Below are positions 1 to 4,641 of a DNA stretch of 5,059 nt, piece by piece. The stretch lies in contig QMYD01000086.1 in assembly GCA_003662485.1 (NCBI GenBank), forward strand, positions 1-5,059. Reading direction: 5' to 3'. The notes beneath the pieces were generated by a model. The model had not been told where the DNA came from, did no database searches, and saw only the letters and a program-made list of their open reading frames with translations. Numbering within the stretch: the stretch's first letter is position 1; each line of letters opens with the position of its first letter. The translations under genes and the position numbers were made by a program. The stretch is from Candidatus Hecatellales archaeon. GTDB lineage: Archaea; Thermoproteota; Bathyarchaeia; Hecatellales; Hecatellaceae.

Positions 1-165
1 AAGCCTAAGACCTCCCCCACCTAGGAAGGAGGAGAATCTGTCAAAGAGAATTATTATTGCAGCAGCCTCCTCAGGGCTTATGTTGATAAAACGGTAAACG
101 GACTTTTTCTTTACGATTTTAAGCTTCAAGGCAAGAGATGAAAGAAAAAATAAGGCTAAAAGCAT
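1..165 (-). CDS. Unidentified protein, N-terminal part (truncated by window edge)
   Basis: Reading leftward from an ATG at 165-163, an open frame of 55 codons runs off the left edge without a stop. Residues 1-14 are strongly hydrophobic (MLLALFFLSSLALK), followed by a basic stretch (KLKIVKKK). This could be a membrane anchor or signal-like segment, or the true start could be the TTG at 129-127 (LKLKIVKKK). The remainder, with SPEEAAAIIILFDRFSSF near residues 31-48 and then GGGG, reads like ordinary protein with an amphipathic helix, not random sequence. The leader has a weak ribosome-site match (GAAGTG) 7 bases before the ATG, and an A/T-rich TATA-like element lies further upstream. The gene is divergent from the PadR regulator, which makes it a plausible regulatory target. 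I do not recognise the family. Coding status is moderately likely; the start is uncertain. Confidence 0.5.
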   Translation of the reverse strand, partial: MLLALFFLSSLALKLKIVKKKSVYRFINISPEEAAAIIILFDRFSSFLGGGGLRL

Positions 166-168
166 TAC

Positions 169-196
169 TTAACACTTCAAACCGCTTCACTGTTAA
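169..196. repeat. Inverted repeat TTAACA-N16-TGTTAA, possible operator
   Basis: TTAACA at 169-174 and TGTTAA at 191-196 form matching 6-base arms, with centres about two helical turns (22 bp) apart. They lie just upstream of the leftward start at 165, about where its transcript would begin. The neighbouring PadR-type regulator is an obvious candidate to bind here, but that is inference. Short A/T-rich arms of this kind can arise by chance. Confidence 0.3.
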
Positions 197-209
197 CAAA
201 TTTTTTTAC

Positions 210-218
210 TTTTTTATC
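210..218 (-). promoter_or_regulatory. Possible TATA box for the truncated leftward gene
   Basis: On the minus strand this reads GATAAAAAA. A start site about 26 bases downstream would fall near 188, leaving a leader of about 20 bases before the ATG at 165. The surrounding sequence is generally A/T-rich, so the exact box is uncertain. Confidence 0.35.
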
Positions 219-235
219 CCGAAGGCGGACAAAAA

Positions 236-243
236 TTTATATA
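236..243 (+). promoter_or_regulatory. TATA box of the PadR-family gene
   Basis: TTTATATA is a near-ideal archaeal TATA box, preceded by a purine-rich BRE-like stretch (ACAAAAA). Transcription would begin about 26 bases downstream, near 266, giving a leader of roughly 28-37 bases before the GTG at 294 or the ATG at 303. The predicted start site coincides with an ATG at 266 that opens a 7-codon reading frame. Confidence 0.7.
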
Positions 244-293
244 CTGAAGCTTGATTTCCTCTTTAATGGAAAAATTCAAATATTTCTGAGCAA

Positions 294-749
294 GTGTTAG
301 AAATGCGGATTAAGTATAGGGATTCGATAGTGAGAGAGGTTGGGGAAAGGTTTGTAAAGGCATTCCTTGACGTTGTGGTGGGGCTTTCTTTAACGGGAGA
401 AAAACCCGTATCTGGCTACAGCATCATCGAGCATATTTACGAGGTGTTTAACGTTCTCATTGCACCCAGCGTCCTATACCCAACCCTACACTCAATGCTG
501 AGAAGAGGTCTAATCACAAAGCAGATGACCAGCAATCGAACAGGCGTCTACATGCTTACTCCGAAAGGGGAGGCCTGGCTTAAGGAAATGGTTGAAGCCC
601 TATCAAACATAAGATACAGCATAGCACTCCTAACCGGGGACTGGGAAAAAACATTAAAGTTTACATCGATTTTTTCAGTGCTTGTCCCCCATAACATTGA
701 AGAGGAAACAAGGGTTAGACATCCAATGCTAACAGCCTCAAAAAGCTGA
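294..749 (+). CDS. PadR-family winged-helix transcriptional regulator
   Basis: This 151-residue protein matches the PadR winged-helix domain over about residues 22-96. It shows SGYSIIEHIYEVF, then the hallmark SVLYPTLHSMLRRGLI (59-74), a wing, and the closing YMLTPKGEAWL (86-96). PadR proteins are usually dimeric DNA-binding regulators, often controlling a neighbouring gene and themselves. The tail after residue 96 is short and helical at first (EMVEALSNIRYSIALL), consistent with a PadR dimerisation helix; the last ~25 residues are not recognisable. The start could be GTG 294 or ATG 303 (MRIKYRDS); the latter has a GTG pairing element 6 bases upstream. A strong TATA box is at 236-243. The gene faces the truncated leftward gene and ends only 48 bp from the converging aspS stop. 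Effector and targets cannot be read from the sequence. Confidence 0.85.
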   Translation: MLEMRIKYRDSIVREVGERFVKAFLDVVVGLSLTGEKPVSGYSIIEHIYEVFNVLIAPSVLYPTLHSMLRRGLITKQMTSNRTGVYMLTPKGEAWLKEMVEALSNIRYSIALLTGDWEKTLKFTSIFSVLVPHNIEEETRVRHPMLTASKS

Positions 750-797
750 GAGAATAGTCCTCAACTAAGCTTTGGAGCAAAATAAGTAGTCCTAATT

Positions 798-2123
798 CTA
801 TGGTGTGAGTCTGTCTCTATCTCTTGGGAATAGGATGCATTCCCGAATGTTCTCCCTACCCGTTAGGGCCATTACAAGCCTGTTTAGGCCTAGACCCCAG
901 CCTGCATGCGGGGGCATCCCATAATCGAAAACCCTTAGGTGATGCTTAAAGCTTTCAGGACTTAAACCCTGACTTTTAAGCCTCTCCACGAGCAAGCCTT
1001 TCTCGTGGATTCTAGTACCCCCGGAGGCTAATTCAAGCATGCCATACATGAGGTCGAAGGCCTCGCAGAGTTTCGGGTTTCCATCTTTAGGCTTAATGTA
1101 GAAGGGCTTCGACTCCGTGGGCCAGTCGAGAATGAAGTAGTAGGTTTCAGGGTGGAGGCTTCCAAGCATTCTCAGGCCGGGTGTTGGTATATCTTCTCCC
1201 CAAGGGATTTTCAGCCCCCTTTCGGCTAGGAGTTCCAAAACCTCATCGTAGGTGTAGCGTTTGAAAGGTGTTGGAGGAATCTTCAAGTTCACTTTTAAGG
1301 TTTCAAGCTCGCTGGCGCACTTAGCCTTTACGTAGGCAACCACGTAGACGATTAGCCGTTCCAGGAGGTCTACCACATCCTCAACGGTTGCGAAGGCCAT
1401 TTCAATATCGATGGAGGTAAACTCGGCAACATGCCTAACCGTCCTAGACTCCTCGGCTCTGAAGTAGGGGGCTACTTCATAAACCTTTTCGAAGACGGAG
1501 GTTAACTGCTCCTTGTAGAGTTGGGGGCTCTGAGCTAGGAAGGCCTCCCTGTCAAAGTATACTATGGGGAAAAGGGCTGCCCCACCCTCCGTGGCTGTAG
1601 CAATAATCTTGGGGGTTTGAACCTCGAGGAAGCCCTCACCTTCGAGGAAGTCCCTAACCGCCCTGAGCACGTGATGGTTAATCTTGAAGATAGCTAGCCC
1701 CTCAGGCCTCCTTAAATCCAGAATTCTAGCGTTAAGCCTAACATCGAGGTCTGCGGGAATCCGGCCTGTGGGGTCTAGGTCTAAGGGGTGCTCCGCCACC
1801 CCTAAAATCTTTATTTCGCTTGGAATAATCTCAACCCCCCGATGGGCTTTCTCGTAGGCTCTAACCCTACCCCTAACCCCTATCACGCACTGCTTCCTCA
1901 ATCTTTCAACCTTCTCAAGGAGTTGGGGTTCAGCCTCCTTCACGGGGATGGTAAGCTGAATGATTCCCTCCCTATCCGCAAGCAGGATGAACTTTATTCC
2001 TCCAAGGTCTCGGATGGTGTGAACCCAGCCGAAAACCGTTACATTTTCACCATCCATTTCAGGGGTGATCTCCGTGGTATAATGGGTTTTACGCCACCCC
2101 TCCAGCTTGTCTAAGCCCTCCAA
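798..2123 (-). CDS. aspS: Aspartyl-tRNA synthetase (archaeal type)
   Basis: This class II synthetase attaches aspartate to tRNA in the cytoplasm. Its 441 residues match the archaeal AspRS length. Residues ~13-110 form the OB-fold anticodon-binding domain (VTVFGWVHTIRDLGGIKF). The catalytic core shows motif 1 ending at TPKI (170-173), the flipping-loop segment AQSPQLYKEQL (197-207), motif 2 with FRAEESRTVRHVAEFTSIDIE (221-241; Arg222), and motif 3 GWGLGLNRL (408-416; Arg415). The C-terminus ILFPRDRDRLTP is typical. No catalytic residue appears missing. The start is TTG at 2123, with GGAGG at 2138-2134 ten bases upstream; there is no in-frame ATG or GTG between it and the conserved RKTHY. His35, in GWVH, sits where discriminating enzymes carry Trp, hinting that it may also charge tRNA-Asn. 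It lies downstream of the KH protein gene, 100 bp away, with its own possible TATA box. Confidence 0.97.
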   Translation of the reverse strand: MEGLDKLEGWRKTHYTTEITPEMDGENVTVFGWVHTIRDLGGIKFILLADREGIIQLTIPVKEAEPQLLEKVERLRKQCVIGVRGRVRAYEKAHRGVEIIPSEIKILGVAEHPLDLDPTGRIPADLDVRLNARILDLRRPEGLAIFKINHHVLRAVRDFLEGEGFLEVQTPKIIATATEGGAALFPIVYFDREAFLAQSPQLYKEQLTSVFEKVYEVAPYFRAEESRTVRHVAEFTSIDIEMAFATVEDVVDLLERLIVYVVAYVKAKCASELETLKVNLKIPPTPFKRYTYDEVLELLAERGLKIPWGEDIPTPGLRMLGSLHPETYYFILDWPTESKPFYIKPKDGNPKLCEAFDLMYGMLELASGGTRIHEKGLLVERLKSQGLSPESFKHHLRVFDYGMPPHAGWGLGLNRLVMALTGRENIRECILFPRDRDRLTP

Positions 2124-2158
2124 AACCTTGAGCCCTCCAATATTAGCCTCAAAAAAGG

Positions 2159-2166
2159 GCTTATAG
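2159..2166 (-). promoter_or_regulatory. Possible TATA box for aspS
   Basis: The minus strand reads CTATAAGC. Initiation about 26 bases downstream would fall near 2137, right at the GGAGG ribosome site (2138-2134) before the TTG start. The leader would be very short, so aspS may also be read from an upstream promoter. The match to the archaeal consensus is moderate. Confidence 0.4.
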
Positions 2167-2178
2167 GGTTTTCCATAC

Positions 2179-2203
2179 CCCCCGGTAGGAGGAAGCTAGG
2201 GGG
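2179..2203 (-). other. G/C-rich stem-loop after the KH protein gene
   Basis: CCCCC (2179-2183) and TAG (2186-2188) pair with CTA (2196-2198) and GGGGG (2199-2203). This gives an 8-bp stem with a 2-base bulge and a 7-base loop. It lies about 20 bases past the stop of the KH protein gene, and a run of six Ts on the minus strand follows at 2156-2151. It may stabilise or end that mRNA, but the T run is about 22 bases beyond the stem, so a terminator is not certain. Confidence 0.35.
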
Positions 2204-2223
2204 ACACCCAAACCCCTGGAGGC

Positions 2224-2760
2224 TTAAGCCCTAGCAGGCCTGAAGGAAGCCTCCTCAAACTCAACCCTAAGGTTGATGTTCATCAGGTTCTTAGCCAAAT
2301 CCTTCACGGTGCTAATGCTTAGGGGGAGCTTTCTCGCATCCCGGCTTGAGAGGACAACCTTCGTCTCAGTAGAGCCGTCTGGAAGCCAGAGGGTGTTTAC
2401 GGTTAGGATGGAGGCAGGTGCGAAGAGCTCCTCTAACAGCCTGCGCTTATCCGCATTGTAGGCGAGGATTCGCACCCTCCTCTTCCCAGTGCGCTCCGAA
2501 ATCTCCTTTAAAAGCTTTCCTCCATGGCTTAGAATTCTGGGCACATCCTTCTTGTCGACGAGGATGACAAGTGTATCTCCGCTCTCCACAGCCTTGTAAA
2601 AGTAGGCGTTCTGGAGGGCTGAATATTTGGATTCAAGGCTTAAAAGCACCTTGGCCACCTTCAGGTCGAGTTGGGTGACCTCCCCACGCCTAACCTTCTC
2701 CTCGCATTTAGGACATAAGATACCGCTTTTCAAGTCTACCGTGCAAATCTTCGTGTGCAT
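2224..2760 (-). CDS. Archaeal zinc/KH-domain RNA-binding protein (NusA-like)
   Basis: Starting at the ATG at 2760 this protein has 178 residues. The N-terminus carries a short Cys cluster (Cys6, then CPKC at 16-19) like a small zinc knuckle, though only three cysteines are present. A KH-like RNA-binding domain follows at about 50-105, with the core RILSHGGKLLKEISERTGKRRVRIL. Its loop reads SHGG where canonical KH domains have GxxG. A second conserved part (ILTVNTLWLPDGSTETKVVLS, about 118-138) resembles a degenerate KH-type half. I recall a conserved archaeal family of this architecture whose biochemical role is not settled; RNA binding is inferred. An in-frame ATG at 2802 would add 14 residues, but it sits at or before the transcription start predicted from the TATA box at 2828-2822, and the ICT...CPKC block normally lies near the N-terminus. 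It lies between the MBL gene and aspS on the same strand. Confidence 0.75.
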   Translation of the reverse strand: MHTKICTVDLKSGILCPKCEEKVRRGEVTQLDLKVAKVLLSLESKYSALQNAYFYKAVESGDTLVILVDKKDVPRILSHGGKLLKEISERTGKRRVRILAYNADKRRLLEELFAPASILTVNTLWLPDGSTETKVVLSSRDARKLPLSISTVKDLAKNLMNINLRVEFEEASFRPARA

Positions 2761-2810
2761 AGACTCCCCAGTCCTCCAAGGTTTTTGCAGGGAATTTTTC
2801 ATAATAGTTA

Positions 2811-2820
2811 GCCCATGGGC
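2811..2820. repeat. Perfect 10-bp palindrome GCCCATGGGC
   Basis: This self-complementary 10-mer directly follows the TATA-like element of the KH protein gene and precedes the predicted transcription start. A repressor bound here would block initiation. No protein is known to use it, and a chance palindrome is possible. Confidence 0.25.
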
Positions 2821-2821
2821 A

Positions 2822-2828
2822 CATATAG
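2822..2828 (-). promoter_or_regulatory. Possible TATA box for the KH protein gene
   Basis: The minus strand reads CTCTATATGT around this position. Initiation about 26 bases on would be near 2799, giving a leader of about 39 bases to the ATG at 2760. The same spacing argues against the upstream in-frame ATG at 2802 unless the message is leaderless. Confidence 0.45.
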
Positions 2829-2841
2829 AGATTTTGGTGCC

Positions 2842-3585
2842 CTAAAACTCAAGAGTCTCCAAGTCTTTAACTATTAGGATTTCACCGCTAAACTCCCTTC
2901 CAGCCTGCCTTACAAACTCTCTCTCGAAACCCCTGTTGAAGGGTAGGATATGGAAGAGAACAAGCTTTTCCACGCCTGCGGCCTCGGCTATTTTCCCCGC
3001 CTCCCTAGCCGTTGAATGGTTGGTTAGGGCTGCCAGCTCCTTTTGCTCCTCTAGGAAGACGGCGTCGTGGATGAGGAGGTTGCATCCCTTGGCGAGGGCT
3101 GCCAGAGGCTCAAAGTAGGCTGTATCCCCACTATAGCATAGGCTTTTACCTCCCCTCTCAACCCTGTAGGCGAGGTTAACGGGCTTATGAATGGTTTTCA
3201 GGGTTTTCACCTCCCCAAGGTCTTCACCCCCGGAGAGGTTTCTAAACGTAATCTTAAGCATGGTGTATTCTGGAGGCGTGTTCATGGCTTCGAGCAGGCT
3301 TAGGGTCAGCTTATCCGTCCCCTCAGGGCCGAGGATTTCGAAGGGCTCCCCCCTACCCTCAACGGCCATAGCCCAGAGGAGGCCTACCAGGTCTCCCACA
3401 TGGTCGGCGTGGTGGTGGGTTATGAGAAGCCTCTTCAATGCTCCCACGGAAACGCCTGCAGCCCTCAAATTCTTGAGGGAGCCAAAGCCGCAATCTAGGA
3501 GGAGCACTCCATCAACAAGGATGCTGGGGCAGCTTCTATCAGCTGTAACAACGTATCCGCCTGAGCCGAGGAAGGTTACCTTCAA
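2842..3585 (-). CDS. Metallo-beta-lactamase-fold hydrolase, RNase Z-like
   Basis: This 247-residue cytoplasmic protein has a complete metallo-beta-lactamase metal site in the order seen in the RNase Z/ElaC branch. The elements are an N-terminal strand KVTFLGSGG, LLLDCGFGSLKNL (28-40), the signature THHHADHVGDL (56-66; His57, His59, Asp61, His62), His133 before KP, CYSGDT (150-155; bridging Asp154), HDAVF (173-177), NHSTAREA (189-196) and LFHI (210-213; His212). In RNase Z these groups bind two zinc ions and cut the tRNA 3' trailer. Two features differ. The protein is shorter than typical RNase Z (about 280-320), with no room for the long tRNA-gripping exosite arm, and the usual HISxRY end is HILPF. 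A phosphodiesterase on another substrate is therefore equally possible. I place the start at TTG 3585 because GGAGG at 3598-3594 is 8 bases upstream; a TTG at 3600 would overlap that site. No signal peptide is seen. Confidence 0.87.
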   Translation of the reverse strand: MKVTFLGSGGYVVTADRSCPSILVDGVLLLDCGFGSLKNLRAAGVSVGALKRLLITHHHADHVGDLVGLLWAMAVEGRGEPFEILGPEGTDKLTLSLLEAMNTPPEYTMLKITFRNLSGGEDLGEVKTLKTIHKPVNLAYRVERGGKSLCYSGDTAYFEPLAALAKGCNLLIHDAVFLEEQKELAALTNHSTAREAGKIAEAAGVEKLVLFHILPFNRGFEREFVRQAGREFSGEILIVKDLETLEF

Positions 3586-3593
3586 CCTTTTAG

Positions 3594-3598
3594 CCTCC
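3594..3598 (-). promoter_or_regulatory. Ribosome binding site deciding the MBL protein start
   Basis: GGAGG on the minus strand lies 8 bases before TTG 3585-3583 and matches the archaeal anti-Shine-Dalgarno sequence. It overlaps the alternative in-frame TTG at 3600-3598, so the shorter protein beginning KVTFLG is favoured. Confidence 0.65.
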
Positions 3599-3628
3599 AA
3601 AGGATGACACTAGGATGGTTTATCCGGG

Positions 3629-3638
3629 AAATAAAAAA
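3629..3638 (-). promoter_or_regulatory. T-rich TATA-like element upstream of the MBL gene
   Basis: The minus strand reads ACTTTTTTATTTCCC across 3640-3626. Initiation about 26 bases on would be near 3607, about 22 bases before the TTG at 3585. The same T run also serves as the likely end of the alba terminator, so the two functions may overlap. A box at 3627-3619 (GGATAAACC) would be too close. Confidence 0.35.
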
Positions 3639-3670
3639 GTGGGGGAGGGTTTTTCAGCCCGTAAAAACCC
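3632..3670 (-). terminator. Hairpin plus T-run terminator after alba
   Basis: On the minus strand, GGGTTTTT (3670-3663) pairs perfectly with AAAAACCC (3654-3647) around an 8-base loop. It starts 6 bases after the alba TGA stop at 3679-3677. A run of six Ts follows at 3637-3632. T-rich tracts end archaeal transcripts with or without a hairpin, so termination here is plausible, and it would separate alba from the MBL gene. Confidence 0.6.
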
Positions 3671-3676
3671 GCGATT

Positions 3677-3952
3677 TCACTTGGCTAGGGTTATCTCGAT
3701 GGTGCTGACGTTGGTTGGAACGCCGCCCTCCTCAGAGCCCAGCTGCTCCGTGCCAATCTTAATATCCTTGATTTTGATGTCCTGGATGAATCTTCTGCGC
3801 ACTATTTCAGCTACGTCGACGGCTCGGCTTATTGCCCTACCCCTAGCCTTAATACACACCTCGTTTTCTCCGCTCTGCAGCAGGGTTAGAGCGGCCAGCA
3901 CATAGTTCATTACGGGCTTTTTGCCTATCAAGATGGCATTTACCTTGGACAT
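3677..3952 (-). CDS. albA: DNA/RNA-binding protein Alba
   Basis: Alba is a small dimeric archaeal chromatin protein that coats double-stranded DNA and also binds RNA. The 91-residue product matches Sulfolobus Alba closely over its full length: NAILIGKKPVMNYVLAALTL (5-24), then KARGRAISRAVDVAEIVRRRF (35-55), and the closing STIEITLAK. Lys11/Lys12 in GKKPVMNYV correspond to the DNA-contacting pair (Lys16/17 in Sulfolobus, where Lys16 can be acetylated). Phe55 falls at the dimer-dimer contact. The start is ATG 3952-3950. A longer in-frame ATG at 4078 would add 42 residues with no homology, and would put the alba TATA box inside the coding region. GGTG lies 8 bases before the ATG. A TATA box at 4014-4006 gives a ~30-base leader. 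The gene is divergent from an Lrp/AsnC regulator. Confidence 0.96.
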   Translation of the reverse strand: MSKVNAILIGKKPVMNYVLAALTLLQSGENEVCIKARGRAISRAVDVAEIVRRRFIQDIKIKDIKIGTEQLGSEEGGVPTNVSTIEITLAK

Positions 3953-4005
3953 CTCCAATGCACCGGTTGCCTTTAATGACCTCTCGAAGTTTACTCTTCT
4001 TATAG

Positions 4006-4014
4006 CAATATATA
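4006..4014 (-). promoter_or_regulatory. TATA box of alba
   Basis: The minus strand reads CTATATATTG. Initiation about 25 bases on falls near 3985, leaving about 30 bases to the ATG at 3952, enough for the GGTG ribosome site. This is a strong archaeal match and supports the short Alba start. Confidence 0.65.
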
Positions 4015-4048
4015 GACATAAATATGTTGCGGTTGGCAAAGAATTAGG

Positions 4049-4056
4049 TTTAAATA
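4049..4056 (+). promoter_or_regulatory. TATA box of the Lrp/AsnC-type gene
   Basis: TTTAAATA matches the archaeal consensus. Initiation about 26 bases downstream would be near 4078, leaving a leader of about 14 bases that includes GTGAT (4082-4086), a ribosome-site match 5 bases before the ATG at 4092. Confidence 0.65.
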
Positions 4057-4091
4057 CAAGTTTGCTTTTTACTTTCATCCTGTGATGCTTT

Positions 4092-4580
4092 ATGAGTAAG
4101 CTTGAACCTCTAGTTTTAGGTAAAGCTTTAAAGATATTACGTATGCTCTTTGAGAGGGCTACCTTTGCATTTTCCTATGTTGTTAACATCGACCAGGTTA
4201 CGCTTGCCAAAGAGCTTAAAATTACAAGACAGGCCTTAAACATTCACTTAAGGAAGCTTAAGGCTTTAGGCCTAATAAGGACGGGTAGAGGCTTCATAGA
4301 GATAACGTCTAAGGGGATTAAGGCCCTAGGCTTCTCAGAGAACATAGCCATAGTTTTCGTTAAGATTTCACCCTCTAAGAGGCCTAAAGTGTACCAGACG
4401 GTTTCGAAGCTTCCAGTCTGGCAGGCTTACAGGGTGGCTGGAGAAATGGACTTAGCCCTCCTCATCGAAGCCGACAAACTCGATGAGGTTCTAAAGGAGA
4501 TTTCAACCATTGAGGGGGTGGAGCAAACCCTCTCCTACATCACCATCGAACCCCTAAGGATTTCACGCCCACCCTCCTAA
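4092..4580 (+). CDS. Lrp/AsnC-family transcriptional regulator
   Basis: This 162-residue protein has the two-part layout of Lrp/AsnC (feast/famine) regulators. Residues ~10-80 form a winged helix-turn-helix, with VTLAKELKITRQALNIHLRKL (36-56) as the helix-turn-helix and GLIRTGRGFIEITSKG (60-75) as the wing. Residues ~84-155 form the RAM/ligand-sensing domain (IAIVFVKI, VAGEMDLALLIEA at 115-127, ISTIEGVEQTLSYI at 137-150). Such proteins assemble as dimers to octamers and often respond to amino acids. The DNA-binding half is less canonical than in classical Lrp because the N-terminus is longer (FERATFAFSYVVNID), so it may be a distinct archaeal subgroup. It is divergent from alba across 139 bp, with paired half-sites at both promoters, suggesting control of itself and of alba. 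The ligand is unknown. Confidence 0.87.
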   Translation: MSKLEPLVLGKALKILRMLFERATFAFSYVVNIDQVTLAKELKITRQALNIHLRKLKALGLIRTGRGFIEITSKGIKALGFSENIAIVFVKISPSKRPKVYQTVSKLPVWQAYRVAGEMDLALLIEADKLDEVLKEISTIEGVEQTLSYITIEPLRISRPPS

Positions 4581-4587
4581 GAAGGAA

Positions 4588-4596
4588 AAATTTAAG
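4588..4596 (+). promoter_or_regulatory. TATA box of the L40e gene
   Basis: AAATTTAAG follows a purine-rich BRE-like stretch (GAAGGAA). Initiation about 25 bases on would be near 4617, giving a leader of about 25 bases before the ATG at 4642. It lies directly after the Lrp-like gene stop, so the ribosomal protein probably has its own promoter. Confidence 0.55.
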
Positions 4597-4641
4597 AAGC
4601 CTGGGAACTTTTACCCCTCCAACCCTTACAGGTGCCTGTTG

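Larger units (their letters stand above)
4005..4065. promoter_or_regulatory. GCAA/TTGC half-sites around both divergent TATA boxes (candidate operator)
   Basis: Four alternating half-sites occur. GCAATATA (4005-4012) faces TATGTTGC (4023-4030) with 7 of 8 arm bases paired, spanning the alba TATA box. GCAAA (4036-4040) faces TTTGC (4061-4065), bracketing the TATA box of the Lrp-like gene. A smaller dyad ACATA-AA-TATGT lies at 4016-4027. Lrp/AsnC proteins bind partly palindromic A/T-rich sites near their own promoters, so the adjacent regulator is the natural candidate. The pairing is seen in the sequence; the binding is inferred. Confidence 0.45.

Noticed and set aside
750..797. Convergent gap after the PadR gene and aspS, examined for a terminator
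   Set aside because: Only a short T-rich stretch (minus strand TTATTTTG) and a repeated AGTCCT are seen; no stem-loop or long T run can be supported.
1842..2114. Plus-strand open frame of 90 codons inside aspS
   Set aside because: Lies wholly opposite the conserved anticodon-binding domain of AspRS and shows no domain of its own.
3191..3607. Plus-strand open frame of 138 codons opposite the MBL gene
   Set aside because: Serine/proline/arginine-rich antisense product of a G/C-rich gene; the opposite strand has a full set of catalytic motifs.
3615..3905. Plus-strand open frame of 96 codons opposite alba
   Set aside because: Overlaps the unambiguous Alba coding sequence and its terminator; no recognisable features.
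3953..4078. 42-residue N-terminal extension of Alba from an ATG at 4078
   Set aside because: Alba homologues begin near MSKVN...; the extension would contain the alba TATA box and lacks homology.
4081..4095. C-box-like TGTGATG and other TGATG matches, considered as box C/D guide RNA
   Set aside because: No matching D boxes (CTGA) at suitable spacing; the match is explained as a ribosome binding site.
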